Assembly (NCBI RefSeq): GCF_017875955.1
Contig: NZ_JAGINK010000001.1
Span: forward strand, 5,799,501-5,863,500
Reading direction: 5' to 3'
DNA length: 64,000 bases
From: Pseudomonas sp. BP8
GTDB lineage: Bacteria > Pseudomonadota > Gammaproteobacteria > Pseudomonadales > Pseudomonadaceae
A program made the position numbers and the translations under genes. Positions 55,695 through 64,000 of this stretch are shown piece by piece. Under the pieces are notes generated by a model. That model saw only the letters and a program-made list of their open reading frames with translations, made no database searches and was not told the DNA's origin. Numbering within the stretch: position 1 is the stretch's first letter; each line of letters begins with the position of its first letter.

Positions 55695-56171
55695 ATGAGC
55701 AAGCTCGACCGCTACGACCTGAGCATCCTTGCCGAACTGCAGCGCGATGCGCGCATTTCCAACCAGGAGCTCGCAGAACGCATCGGCCTGTCGCCCTCGC
55801 CCTGCTCGCGTCGGGTCAAGCAGCTCGAAGACGACGGCTACATCTCGCGCCAGGTGGCACTGCTCGACCGCAAGAAGCTCGGCCTGAGCCTGACCGCCTA
55901 TGTGCTGATCGGCATGGACCGGCATACCCCTGAGCGGTTCGAAACCTTCGAGGCGGCCATTCGCGACTTGCCGCAGGTGCTCGAATGCAGCCTGGTCACC
56001 GGCATGGATGCGGACTATCAATTGAAAGTGGTGGTAGCAGACATGGACCACTACCAAAAGCTGCTACTGGGCAGCCTGACCCGCATCGAAGGCGTGACCA
56101 GCGTGCGTTCGAGCTTCGTCCTCAACCAGGTCCTGGCCAGTACCGAGCTGCCATTGACCCACCTGCGTTAA
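55695..56171 (+). CDS. Lrp/AsnC-family transcriptional regulator
   Basis: This 158-residue protein has an N-terminal winged helix (residues 1-60; D-A-R-I-S-N-Q-E-L-A-E-R-I-G-L-S) and a C-terminal RAM domain binding an amino acid (about 70-150; the G-M-D-A-D-Y-Q-L segment is typical). It forms dimers or octamers and controls amino acid metabolism genes. Targets are not visible here; dadA is not beside it. A ribosome site is weak (CCCCCTCC). Confidence 0.92.
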   Translation: MSKLDRYDLSILAELQRDARISNQELAERIGLSPSPCSRRVKQLEDDGYISRQVALLDRKKLGLSLTAYVLIGMDRHTPERFETFEAAIRDLPQVLECSLVTGMDADYQLKVVVADMDHYQKLLLGSLTRIEGVTSVRSSFVLNQVLASTELPLTHLR

Positions 56172-56226
56172 CAGGCCCTGACGGCGGGCGTATAATCCGC
56201 CGCTTGAGCCTGCCCGGAGCGCACCG

Positions 56227-56430
56227 ATGGATCCTGCAAAATTCGAAGAGTGGATGATGATCAGCCTGGTCACCATCCTGATCGGCTTCATGGGTTTCAT
56301 CGTCTGGGACTTGGCGAAAAAGTCCAAGGCCGGGCGCTTCGGTACCTTGATCCTGTTTGCCGTGCTCGGGCTGGGCGTGCTCGCGTTCATCATCAAGAGC
56401 GTGGTGGTGGGGATGCTCGAAGGGGTCTGA
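56227..56430 (+). CDS. DUF2788 small membrane protein
   Basis: This 67-residue protein has two hydrophobic helices (about 10-28 and 38-62) joined by a basic turn K-K-S-K-A-G-R. It fits the short DUF2788 family. The function is unknown. It follows the Lrp-type gene by 55 bases in the same direction. Confidence 0.8.
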   Translation: MDPAKFEEWMMISLVTILIGFMGFIVWDLAKKSKAGRFGTLILFAVLGLGVLAFIIKSVVVGMLEGV

Positions 56431-56447
56431 GCGGGGATTTGCGTTGC

Positions 56448-56480
56448 GCCCTTCGCCGGTCAAGCCCGCTCCAACAGGTA
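56448..56480. repeat. Degenerate REP sequence
   Basis: GCGCCCTTCGCCGGTCAAGC then CCGCTCCAACAGG is a diverged REP between DUF2788 and rluE, which converge. Confidence 0.6.
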
Positions 56481-56523
56481 TCGTGAAACCCTCCGACCTG
56501 TGAAGACCCGCGGTGCCTCCTCA

Positions 56524-57153
56524 TCAAAGGGTCGGCGCCGCGTCACGCCAGCACCCCTGATCCAGCCCGTCCAGCGTCCAGTCACCAATCCGCACCCGCA
56601 CCAGGCGCAAGGTCGGCAAGCCCACCGCAGCGGTCATGCGCCTGACCTGGCGATTGCGCCCCTCGCGAATCACCAGTTCCAACCAACTGGTCGGCACACT
56701 CTTGCGAAACCGCACCGGCGGATCGCGTGGCCACAGGTGCGGCTCGTCCAGCAGTCGCGCCTCAGCCGGCAGGGTCATGCCGTCATTGAGCTCGACGCCC
56801 TTGCGCAAGCGCTGCAACTGCTCCTCGCTCGCCTCCCCCTCCACCTGAACCCAATACGTCTTGGCCAGTTTGTGCTTGGGGTCGGCGATACGTGCCTGCA
56901 GGCGCCCGTCATTGGTCAGCAACAGCAAACCTTCGCTGTCACGGTCCAGGCGTCCAGCCGGATAAATGCCGGGGATGTCGATAAAGTCCTTGAGCGTCGC
57001 CCGCCCCTCGCCGTCGCTGAACTGGGTCAGCACGTCGAACGGCTTGTTGAACAGGATCAGGCGTGGCTCGGCCGGCGCCGGCTTGGGCTGGCGGTGGGGG
57101 CCGGCAGGCCGCGCCTGAGGGCGGCGCGGCTTGGAACGGGGTGGCAGGGGCAT
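56524..57153 (-). CDS. rluE: 23S rRNA pseudouridine synthase RluE-like
   Basis: This 209-residue synthase of the RsuA group makes a single pseudouridine in 23S rRNA. The catalytic motif [16 protein letters not shown] is at about 67-82. The N-terminal 28 residues are basic and Pro/Arg-rich, with no S4 domain, as in RluE. It starts 6 bases after the amn stop on the same strand, so it is probably cotranscribed with amn. Confidence 0.92.
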   Translation of the reverse strand: MPLPPRSKPRRPQARPAGPHRQPKPAPAEPRLILFNKPFDVLTQFSDGEGRATLKDFIDIPGIYPAGRLDRDSEGLLLLTNDGRLQARIADPKHKLAKTYWVQVEGEASEEQLQRLRKGVELNDGMTLPAEARLLDEPHLWPRDPPVRFRKSVPTSWLELVIREGRNRQVRRMTAAVGLPTLRLVRVRIGDWTLDGLDQGCWRDAAPTL

Positions 57154-57159
57154 GGATCC

Positions 57160-58623
57160 TCAGCGGAACGGCGGCTCATCGAAGCTGCGCAGTTTACGCG
57201 AGTGCAACGAATTGAGCTCGGTACGCAACAGGTCGAGGGCAGCGATGCCGATCTTCAGGTGCTGGCTGACCGCCCGGTTGTAGAAGGCATTGGCCGAGCC
57301 CGGCAGCTTGATTTCGCTGTGCAAGGGCTTGTCGGAGACACACAGCAAGGTGCCGTATGGAACCCGCAAACGGTAGCCCTGGGCCGCGATGGTGCCGCTT
57401 TCCATGTCTACCGCGACGGCGCGCGAAAGGTTGATCAGCGGCCGCTCCTGGGCCCAGCGCAGCTCCCAGTTACGGTCATCGTAGGTCAGCACGGTGCCAG
57501 TACGCAGGCGCTTCTTGAGCTCGTCGCCGCGCTCGCCAGTCACCTGCGCGGCGGCTTCCTGCAGCGCCAGCTGCACTTCGGCCAGGGCCGGGATCGGGAT
57601 GTTCGGCGGCACCACCCGATCGAGAATACCGTCGCGACGCATGTAAGCGTGGGCCAGCACGTAGTCGCCGATGGTCTGCGACTGACGCAGGCCGCCGCAG
57701 TGACCGATCATCAGCCAGCAGTGCGGACGCAGCACAGCGAGGTGGTCGGTGATGTTCTTGGCGTTGGACGGGCCGACACCAATGTTGACCAGGGTCACGC
57801 CGTCGCCGTCGGCGGCGATCAGGTGGTACGCCGGCATCTGGAAGCGGTGCCAGACCACGCTGGCCACCAGGGCCTGGGTCTCGCCATCGTCCATGCCTTT
57901 TTCGATTACCACGTTGCCGGGCAAGACCATGCGCACGAAACGCGGGTCTTGGCGCAACAGCTCCAGGCCGTGGCCGATGAACTGGTCGACATAACGGTGG
58001 TAGTTGGTCAGCAGGATCCACGGCTGCACATGGCGCCAGTCGCTGCCGGTGTAGTGCACCAGGCGGCGTAGCGAGAAGTCCACCCGGGCGGCGTCGAACA
58101 GCGCCAGCGGCAGGGTCTCGGCGTTACCCCAGTCCCACAGGCCATCGGCGATGTTGTCGGTGGCTGCCGACAGGTCGGTGCTGGGGAACACCCGCGCCAG
58201 GGCGGCGGCGGTGATGCCGGTGCCGGCCAGTTCGTCGCCCTGCTCGACCACGTAGGGGTACGGGATGTTCTGTTCGCTGACGCCGACTTCCACAGTCACC
58301 GTGTAGTCATGCATCAAGGGCCGCAGCTGCTCGAGCAGATAACCACGAAACGCGTCGGGCTGGGTGATGGTCACGCTGTAGGTGCCGGCGACCTGGACCT
58401 TGGCATAGGCCCGGGTGGTCGCGGCGACTTCGCCGTGGCTGTAGTAGGTCAGGCGCAGCGCTGGGTAGCGGTACACTGCGCGCTCGTCGGCATCGGGTTC
58501 GGTTCGATCCTTCAGGTAGCGCTTGAGGGCCTGGCTGAGGGCCCCGGTGGCCTGTTCATGCAAAGCCGCCAGACGGTCGACGGCTTGTTCGGGGGTATCA
58601 ACGACTACAAAGGCTTGGCTCAC
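57160..58623 (-). CDS. amn: AMP nucleosidase
   Basis: This 487-residue enzyme hydrolyses AMP to adenine and ribose-5-phosphate, controlling adenylate levels. The C-terminal half has the phosphorylase fold (I-G-H-C-G-G-L-R near 325-332, D-M-E-S-G-T near 412-417), and the N-terminal domain is regulatory. The start is the GTG at 58623 with an AGGAAG ribosome site, giving a length near E. coli Amn (484). ATGs at 58650 and 58659 are alternatives with weaker ribosome sites. rluE lies downstream. Confidence 0.9.
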   Translation of the reverse strand: MSQAFVVVDTPEQAVDRLAALHEQATGALSQALKRYLKDRTEPDADERAVYRYPALRLTYYSHGEVAATTRAYAKVQVAGTYSVTITQPDAFRGYLLEQLRPLMHDYTVTVEVGVSEQNIPYPYVVEQGDELAGTGITAAALARVFPSTDLSAATDNIADGLWDWGNAETLPLALFDAARVDFSLRRLVHYTGSDWRHVQPWILLTNYHRYVDQFIGHGLELLRQDPRFVRMVLPGNVVIEKGMDDGETQALVASVVWHRFQMPAYHLIAADGDGVTLVNIGVGPSNAKNITDHLAVLRPHCWLMIGHCGGLRQSQTIGDYVLAHAYMRRDGILDRVVPPNIPIPALAEVQLALQEAAAQVTGERGDELKKRLRTGTVLTYDDRNWELRWAQERPLINLSRAVAVDMESGTIAAQGYRLRVPYGTLLCVSDKPLHSEIKLPGSANAFYNRAVSQHLKIGIAALDLLRTELNSLHSRKLRSFDEPPFR

Positions 58624-58732
58624 GCTGGGCTTCCTGTCTTCTGACTGCATGCCTTGCATCTTGCCTGCCTTCGCGGGCAATTACATCCCCGTAGTTCTGT
58701 TCCGCCCGCCTCATGGAACTAATTCAGCAGAA

Positions 58733-58831
58733 CCCTGTAGGAGCGGGCTTGCCCGCGAAACCGGCAGCGCCGGTGCCATGCACCACGGTGGCAGGACCGG
58801 CCTCTTCGCGGGGCAAGCCCGCTCCTACAGG
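58733..58831. repeat. Two REP sequences in inverted orientation
   Basis: Left REP (CCCTGTAGGAGCGGGCTTGC..., 58733-58775) with an extra hairpin ACCGGCAGCGCCGGT, then a right REP (58797-58831). They lie between the leftward aidB and amn. Confidence 0.9.
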
Positions 58832-58878
58832 TATCGCGGTGCCCCGGAGGCCAATACGGTACCTGTGAAGGGATCGCC

Positions 58879-60531
58879 TCAGGCGCTCCAGACTGGCGTC
58901 GCCCGCGCCACCAACGCCTCGGCATCGATCCCCCGCGGCAACGCGCCATAAACGCGTCCTCCGCCACCGAGGCGGCTGCCAATGAAAGCATCACTGACCA
59001 CGCTATTACCCGCCTCCAGCAACAACTTGGCCTGCACCGCGAGGGCAATATCTTCGGTCAGCTGCCGGGCCCGATACTGAATATCGCCGGTATCGGCAAA
59101 CGCCGCCTTGAGGTTGCCGATATGCGCCGCCAAGCGCGGATCACCATGGCCATCCCCCAACTCGGCGAACAGTGCATCGAGCACCCCAGGCTCCTTGGAC
59201 AACGCCCTCAGCACATCCAGGCACTGCACGTTGCCCGATCCCTCCCAGGTTGAGTTGACCGGTGCCTCGCGATACAAGCGCGGCAGGATGCAGTCTTCGA
59301 CATAACCGGCGCCACCCATGCATTCCGCCGCCTCGTTGATCATCGCCGGCGCACGCTTGCAGATCCAGTACTTGCCCACCGCCGTCATCAGCCGGGCAAA
59401 GTGCGCTTGCTGTGGGTCGTCAAGCTGGTCCAGCGCCTGGCCCATGCGCAGGCTCAGGGCCAACGCCGCCTCGCTCTCCAGCGCCAGGTCGGCGAGCACG
59501 TTCTGCATCAACGGTTGCTCGCTCAACACTCGGCCGCCGACCTTGCGGTAGGCGCAGTGATGCGCGGCCTGGGTCAGTGCCTGGCGCATCAGTGCGCTGG
59601 AGCCAACCATGCAGTCGAAGCGGGTCATGCCGACCATTTCGATGATGGTCGGCACACCCCGGCCTTCTTCACCGACCATCCAGGCCAGGGCACCGCGAAA
59701 TTCGACTTCGCTGGAAGCATTGGAGCAGTTGCCCAGTTTGTTCTTCAGGCGCTGGATGTAGAACTGGTTGCGGCTGTCGTCCGGGCGATGACGCGGCAAC
59801 AGGAAGCAGCTCAGGCCTTTGTCGGTCTGCGCCAGGGTAAGGAAGGCATCGCACATCGGCGCCGAGCAGAACCACTTGTGCCCGACCAGTTCATAGGCTT
59901 GGCCCGGCCCCGGCGAGCCGACTGGATAGGCACGGGTAGTGTTGGCGCGCACATCGGTGCCGCCCTGCTTCTCGGTCATGGCCATGCCGAGGGTGACGCC
60001 GGCTTTGTGCCGGTCGCCGACATTGCGCGGATCGTATTCGCGCGCCAGCACCTTGGGCAGCCAGTACTGGCCCAGTTCCGGTTGCAGGCGCAGGGTCGGC
60101 ACGGCGGCGAAGGTCATGGTCAGCGGACAGCCGCTGCCGGCCTCGGCCTGGGTATGCAGGTAGGTCATGGCGGCCCGGGCCACATGGGCACCGGCGCGCG
60201 GCTCGGCCCAGGGCAACGACGGCAGGCCATGCTCGACGGCGGTGCGCATCAGCTCGTGGTAGGCGGGATGAAACTCGACCAGGTCGATCCGGTGGCCATA
60301 GCGGTCGTGGCTGCTGAACGTGGGTTTGTGTGCGTTGGCCAGAAAGCCCGCAGCCATCAGGGGCCCGCCCGCCAGGGCGCCATAGGCGTCGATGCGCGAC
60401 TCGGCCCAGCCAGCCCCAAAGCGCCGCGACCACGCTTGCAAGGGCTGATCAAGGCGATACAGGTTGGCGCCTTCCAGCGAAGGTGGCTGGTTGGTCACTT
60501 CATGGGTTTCAGCGTACTGGTGCAGGTTCAT
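58879..60531 (-). CDS. aidB: AidB-type acyl-CoA dehydrogenase
   Basis: This 550-residue flavoprotein begins V-T-N-Q-P-P-S-L-E-G-A-N-L-Y as AidB proteins do. It contains M-A-M-T-E-K-Q-G-G-T-D-V-R (about 183-195) and E-C-M-G-G-A-G-Y-V-E-D (about 406-416), the family active-site region. E. coli AidB is induced by alkylating agents and binds DNA and FAD; the true substrate is uncertain. It lies between amn and ladS, as in P. aeruginosa. There is no ada gene nearby. Confidence 0.93.
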   Translation of the reverse strand: MNLHQYAETHEVTNQPPSLEGANLYRLDQPLQAWSRRFGAGWAESRIDAYGALAGGPLMAAGFLANAHKPTFSSHDRYGHRIDLVEFHPAYHELMRTAVEHGLPSLPWAEPRAGAHVARAAMTYLHTQAEAGSGCPLTMTFAAVPTLRLQPELGQYWLPKVLAREYDPRNVGDRHKAGVTLGMAMTEKQGGTDVRANTTRAYPVGSPGPGQAYELVGHKWFCSAPMCDAFLTLAQTDKGLSCFLLPRHRPDDSRNQFYIQRLKNKLGNCSNASSEVEFRGALAWMVGEEGRGVPTIIEMVGMTRFDCMVGSSALMRQALTQAAHHCAYRKVGGRVLSEQPLMQNVLADLALESEAALALSLRMGQALDQLDDPQQAHFARLMTAVGKYWICKRAPAMINEAAECMGGAGYVEDCILPRLYREAPVNSTWEGSGNVQCLDVLRALSKEPGVLDALFAELGDGHGDPRLAAHIGNLKAAFADTGDIQYRARQLTEDIALAVQAKLLLEAGNSVVSDAFIGSRLGGGGRVYGALPRGIDAEALVARATPVWSA

Positions 60532-60653
60532 CGCGGTGCTCCTGGATCCGTGCGGGCCTGAAAACTCCAGTGAAGCACCCCTGGGCAGTCAGTCAAAGTG
60601 ACAAAAATGCCTATGAATGAGCCGAATCGGGGCTACCGTGCAGCCGTGTCACC

Positions 60654-62633
60654 CTAGAACCGCGCCGCCTGACTCGGCGGGGCCTGTACCTCGGCCAGCG
60701 CCAGGTTGAGGGTCAACTCGAAGCGACTGCCCAAGCCTCGGGTCGATTCGTGAGACAACTTGCCCTCGATCAGTTCACCCAACTGCCGACAAATCGACAG
60801 GCCGATACCAAGCCCGCCATAGCGGCGGGTCATCGAGCCATCCACCTGGAAGAAGCGCTGGTAGAGGATGGCCTGATCGAGATCCTCGAAGCCGATACCG
60901 CTGTCACTGACGATGAACGACAACGCGACACCGTCGGGCCGCACCCGGCGCCCCCGGACCTGGATCATGACCCCACCTTGGTGGGTGAACTTGAGGCCGT
61001 TATCGACCAGGCAGGCCAGGCAGCGCATCAGCTTTTGCGCATCACCGAGCAGTTGGTCAGGCAGATCGGCCGGGATATCCAGACTCAGGTACAGGCCCTT
61101 GCCTAATGCCTGGCCGGCAAACCCGGCTCGCAGGGCCTGCAATTCAGCGCGCAAGCTGAACGGCGCTGCGTGGCTGCGCAAGCGCCCGGCCTGCAGTTCG
61201 GTGAGCACCAGGATGTCGTCGACCATGGCCATCATGTCCTGCGCGGAGCCGGCGGCCGTGCGATGGTACTGGGCGTGTTCGGCGCTCATGGGCAACGTGT
61301 GCATCAGTTGCAGTGAACCGATCACGCCGTTCATCGGCGTGCGCAGTTCGTGGGTCACGGTCGCGAGGAACTCGTCCTTCAGGCGATTGCTACGGGCCAG
61401 CTGCTGGTTCAGGTGCTCCAGGGTTCGCCCGCTTTCGCGCAACGCTTGCGCCTGCTCCTCACGCAGGCTGTTGATGCGATCGGCCAGCGCCAGCGAGAGC
61501 AAGGCCACCTCGAGCGCCGAGCCCAACTGGCTGGCATACATGGTGAGAAACACATTGGGCAAATACCCCAGCACCATCAGCGTATTGACCAGCCCGCCCA
61601 GCAGAAACGCCGACCAGGCAATGATGAACCAGCGCGCCACCCGCAGCCCCCGCGACCAGGCGTACAACCCGGCGGTGAAGATGCTCACGGTGAACAGCAG
61701 CGCCAACACGGTGGCCATGCGCAGGGCGACGCCGTAGCGCAGGGTCACCGCCAGGATCATCACCAGCGCGCCGCCGAGCATGAGCACCTGCAACAGCCGG
61801 TCGAAGCCACGATTGAGCTGGCCCAGACGCAGGAAGTGGCGGGCGAACTGGCAGCCAAACAGGCCGGCGGCACCGATGAACAATGGCGTCGAGGCGTTCG
61901 CCCACCAAGGGCTTTGCGGCCAGAAATAGGCCACCCCCGCGCCATTGACCGACACCTGGTACAGGCCGAACGAGGCGATGTAGAGGATGTAGTAGAGGTA
62001 ACTGACGTCGCGCACGCTGATATAGATGAACAGGTTGTAGACCAGCATCACCAGCAGCACGCCGTAGATCATCCCCAGCACATACAGACGCGTGGGCTGG
62101 TCTTCCATGTAGGCATTGACCGACCACAAGGTCAGCGGCGCCTGCACCGAGCCCTGGCTGTGCAGGCGCAGGTAGACCGTGCTCGACTGGCCCGGTTGCA
62201 GGGCCAATTCAAACAGGTAGTTGTTCTGCTGGATCTGTCGGCTGGCATACGGCAGGGCATCACCGGTACGCTGGGCCAGACGATAGCTGCCGCGGCCGTC
62301 AGCCAGGTACAGCTCCAGGTGATCGAGCGGGGGATAGGCCAGCTCCAGCAGCCAGGGGCGGGCAGCGGACGTTGCGGGGGCCAGGTAGCGCAGGTCGATG
62401 CGTAACCAGAACACCGAATTTGAGTAACCGGCGTTGAGTACGTCGTCATGGTGTTGGCGAAAGCGCGAGGCGAATGCGGGCGAACTCACCTCGGCGATGC
62501 TGGCGCTGCCACTGCGATCTTCGAACACCTGCATGACGTTGCCCAACGGCAGGCGCCGGGTGGCGTCGTCGAAATCGACCGCCCCGGCGAGCATGGACCA
62601 GCAGCCCAGAAGCACAATCAGCAAATAGCGCAT
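60654..62633 (-). CDS. ladS: LadS-type sensor histidine kinase without a receiver domain
   Basis: This 659-residue inner-membrane sensor has a signal peptide (1-18), a DISMED2 periplasmic domain (about 25-170), a seven-helix DISM membrane domain (about 185-385), HisKA with His428 and an ATPase domain with N545, D-S-G-I-G (577-581) and G-G-L-G-I-G-L (606-612). Kinase motifs are complete. Neighbours (aidB, thiD, thiE) match the ladS locus of P. aeruginosa, where LadS favours GacS signalling and biofilm. That protein has about 795 residues with a C-terminal receiver; here the gene stops after the ATPase domain. The ATG at 62633 begins the signal peptide; upstream in-frame codons do not. Confidence 0.85.
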   Translation of the reverse strand: MRYLLIVLLGCWSMLAGAVDFDDATRRLPLGNVMQVFEDRSGSASIAEVSSPAFASRFRQHHDDVLNAGYSNSVFWLRIDLRYLAPATSAARPWLLELAYPPLDHLELYLADGRGSYRLAQRTGDALPYASRQIQQNNYLFELALQPGQSSTVYLRLHSQGSVQAPLTLWSVNAYMEDQPTRLYVLGMIYGVLLVMLVYNLFIYISVRDVSYLYYILYIASFGLYQVSVNGAGVAYFWPQSPWWANASTPLFIGAAGLFGCQFARHFLRLGQLNRGFDRLLQVLMLGGALVMILAVTLRYGVALRMATVLALLFTVSIFTAGLYAWSRGLRVARWFIIAWSAFLLGGLVNTLMVLGYLPNVFLTMYASQLGSALEVALLSLALADRINSLREEQAQALRESGRTLEHLNQQLARSNRLKDEFLATVTHELRTPMNGVIGSLQLMHTLPMSAEHAQYHRTAAGSAQDMMAMVDDILVLTELQAGRLRSHAAPFSLRAELQALRAGFAGQALGKGLYLSLDIPADLPDQLLGDAQKLMRCLACLVDNGLKFTHQGGVMIQVRGRRVRPDGVALSFIVSDSGIGFEDLDQAILYQRFFQVDGSMTRRYGGLGIGLSICRQLGELIEGKLSHESTRGLGSRFELTLNLALAEVQAPPSQAARF

Positions 62634-62896
62634 ACAGCCCCAGCTTGTCTGTCCGGTCGCGTCGCATTGGCCTCCCTTCCTTTTGAGACGACGTGATCCG
62701 GCAGAGCTCGTTATCGAGTTATCCGTGCACTCTAGCATAGCCTCCGGGGCTTACTAGCAGCCACTTGCTTTTTTGAATAAACAGCTCTAATTCAGGTCTT
62801 TCAGAGCAACAGCAAGACGTTTCCTGACCGCTTGATCAGCAATATCCCCGCGGGGGCCGATTCGCACAAACAGGTTTGGTGGTAAGCTCGCCGACC

Positions 62897-63694
62897 ATGA
62901 ATACCTACAGCTCCCGCCCCGTTGTCCTCTGTCTCTCCGGCCACGACCCCAGTGGCGGCGCCGGCCTGCAGGCAGATATCGAAGCCCTGATCGCTCAAGG
63001 CTGTCACGCCGCACCCGCCGTGACCGCCCTGACCGTGCAGGATACCGTCAATGTTTCCGACTTCCGTGTGCTCGACCGCGAGTGGGTACTGGCCCAGGCC
63101 AATGCCGTGCTCACCGACTCCACAGTCGCCGCGGTCAAGCTGGGCATGCTCGGTTCGATCGAGATGGTCGACACCGTCGCCGAACTGCTCGCAGCCCACC
63201 CGCACCTGCCGCTGGTCTGCGACCCGGTGCTGCGCGCCGGCGGTGGCGGCCGCCTGGGCAAGGACGAAGTGGGCTACGCCGTGCGCGAACGCCTGTTGCC
63301 CCTGGCGACCATCGCCACGCCGAACCTGCCCGAAGCCCGGATCCTTGCCGAACTGCCGCAAGGAACTGCCGACGAATGCGCCGAGAAACTCCTGCCATTT
63401 TGTAGACACCTGCTGATCACCGGCGGTCACGGCGACGAAGAGCAAATCCACAACCGCCTGTACAGCCGCGATGGCAGCAGCCAGACCTGGACCTGCCAGC
63501 GCCTGCCGGGCAGCTATCACGGCTCCGGCTGCACCCTGGCCAGCGCCCTGGCCGGTCGCCTGGCGCTTGGCGAGCAATTGCAAAGCGCCGTGCGCAGCGC
63601 CCTCGACTACACCTGGCGAACCCTGCGTGACGCCGAGCAACTGGGCCGCGGCCAGTTCGTCCCGCGCCGGCTGCCCCTGGACTTCTGTTCCTGA
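62897..63694 (+). CDS. thiD: Hydroxymethylpyrimidine/phosphomethylpyrimidine kinase
   Basis: This 265-residue ribokinase-fold enzyme phosphorylates HMP and HMP-P in thiamine synthesis. It has S-G-H-D-P-S-G-G-A-G-L-Q-A-D at about 14-27 and the late G-S-Y-H-G-S-G-C-T-L-A motif (anion hole and catalytic Asp region). The start at 62897 is preferred over 62876, which adds seven residues. thiE follows after 21 bases, an operon also seen in P. aeruginosa. Confidence 0.95.
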   Translation: MNTYSSRPVVLCLSGHDPSGGAGLQADIEALIAQGCHAAPAVTALTVQDTVNVSDFRVLDREWVLAQANAVLTDSTVAAVKLGMLGSIEMVDTVAELLAAHPHLPLVCDPVLRAGGGGRLGKDEVGYAVRERLLPLATIATPNLPEARILAELPQGTADECAEKLLPFCRHLLITGGHGDEEQIHNRLYSRDGSSQTWTCQRLPGSYHGSGCTLASALAGRLALGEQLQSAVRSALDYTWRTLRDAEQLGRGQFVPRRLPLDFCS

Positions 63695-63715
63695 TTGACG
63701 CACACGAGGCTTGAA

Positions 63716-64000
63716 ATGAAGCTACGCGGTCTGTACGCCATCACCGACAGCCAGCTGCTTGCCGGCCGTTTCCTGTCGCATGTCGAAGCGGCCCTGGAAG
63801 GCGGTGTACGCCTTTTGCAGTATCGCGACAAAAGCAACGATGAGGCCCAGCGTCTGCGTGAAGCCGAGGCGCTGAAAAGCCTCTGCGAGCGCTACGGCAC
63901 TCAACTGATCATCAACGATGACGCCGAGCTGGCCGCGCGCCTGGGTGTTGGCGTGCACCTCGGCCAGACCGACGGCCCGCTGACCCCGGCGCGGGCCCTG
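63716..64000 (+). CDS. thiE: Thiamine-phosphate synthase (5' part only)
   Basis: The first 95 residues of thiamine-phosphate synthase, a TIM-barrel enzyme that joins HMP-PP and the thiazole phosphate, up to the window edge. R-G-L-Y-A-I-T-D-S at residues 4-12 and L-Q-Y-R-D-K-S (about 34-40), with the Gln and Lys binding pyrophosphate, are visible. H-L-G-Q-T-D-G-P near the edge is also typical. Family length is near 210. Operon with thiD. Confidence 0.94.
   Translation, partial: MKLRGLYAITDSQLLAGRFLSHVEAALEGGVRLLQYRDKSNDEAQRLREAEALKSLCERYGTQLIINDDAELAARLGVGVHLGQTDGPLTPARAL

Noticed and set aside
56500-58071. 523-residue + strand frame across rluE and amn
   Set aside because: rluE and amn are well supported on the minus strand; the + product is compositionally biased.

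Overview
This window is a stretch of chromosome from a fluorescent pseudomonad, most likely of the Pseudomonas putida group. Evidence: high GC with Pseudomonas-type codon use; gene neighbourhoods known from that genus (accC-prmA-zinc ribbon-dusB-fis-purH-purD-retS, the divergent cob cluster, urtABCDE, aidB-ladS-thiD-thiE); and many copies of the roughly 35-bp P. putida-type REP sequence (CCTGTAGGAGCGGGCTTG...). I see no rRNA, tRNA, CRISPR array, prophage or plasmid genes. One insertion sequence is present; everything else is chromosomal core or group-level accessory content.

Layout. 0-12.4 kb: end of accC, a 1-kb non-coding gap holding a 269-bp tandem repeat built around REP pairs, then prmA, a zinc-ribbon/DUF3426 membrane protein, dusB-fis, purH, purD, the hybrid sensor kinase RetS and a MarC-family membrane protein. 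12.4-19.9 kb: cobalamin biosynthesis, with cobG-cobH-cobI-cobJ leftward and cobL-cbiD-cobK rightward from a shared 134-bp control region; genes inside each arm overlap by 4-8 bases. 20.0-21.4 kb: an NfeD/SPFH (QmcA-like) pair. 21.5-26.4 kb: a copper uptake and handling module (DUF2946, PCu(A)C chaperone, a second DUF2946 protein, TonB-dependent receptor OprC, PepSY membrane protein). 26.6-34.3 kb: cycA, then urtABCDE behind a good sigma-54 promoter, then mddA. 34.4-48.7 kb: a FecBCD-type metal-chelate ABC transporter, an MDR oxidoreductase, a HAD phosphatase/tesB pair, an acetyltransferase, a histone-deacetylase-like amidohydrolase, a TIGR03862-type flavoprotein, RhlE-like helicase, NYN and DUF2076 proteins, a YciC-like membrane protein and two nucleases. 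49.1-50.4 kb: an IS481-type element inserted in a REP sequence. 50.4-64 kb: hrpB, a lipoprotein, a CDF metal exporter, a DUF6515-like protein, an Lrp-type regulator, DUF2788, rluE, amn, aidB, a LadS-type sensor kinase, thiD and the start of thiE.

How parts work together. RetS and LadS are the antagonistic accessory sensors of the GacS/GacA-Rsm switch between acute/planktonic and biofilm lifestyles; this window holds both, 49 kb apart, and the LadS here ends without the C-terminal receiver domain of the P. aeruginosa protein. The cob genes give most of the corrin-ring pathway and combine the oxygen-dependent CobG with CbiD, usually associated with the cobalt-early route. The urt transporter has no urease genes beside it. 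The copper genes make a path from outer-membrane uptake (OprC) to periplasmic delivery (PCuAC).

Most distinctive observations: the REP-targeted IS, with its 4-bp duplication and doubled terminal motifs; the 269-bp REP-pair tandem array; a cluster of DnaA-box-like sequences at 41.86-42.87 kb; the receiver-less LadS; and an unassigned leftward unit with its own terminator near 55.4-55.65 kb. I did not find a clearly novel multi-gene system.
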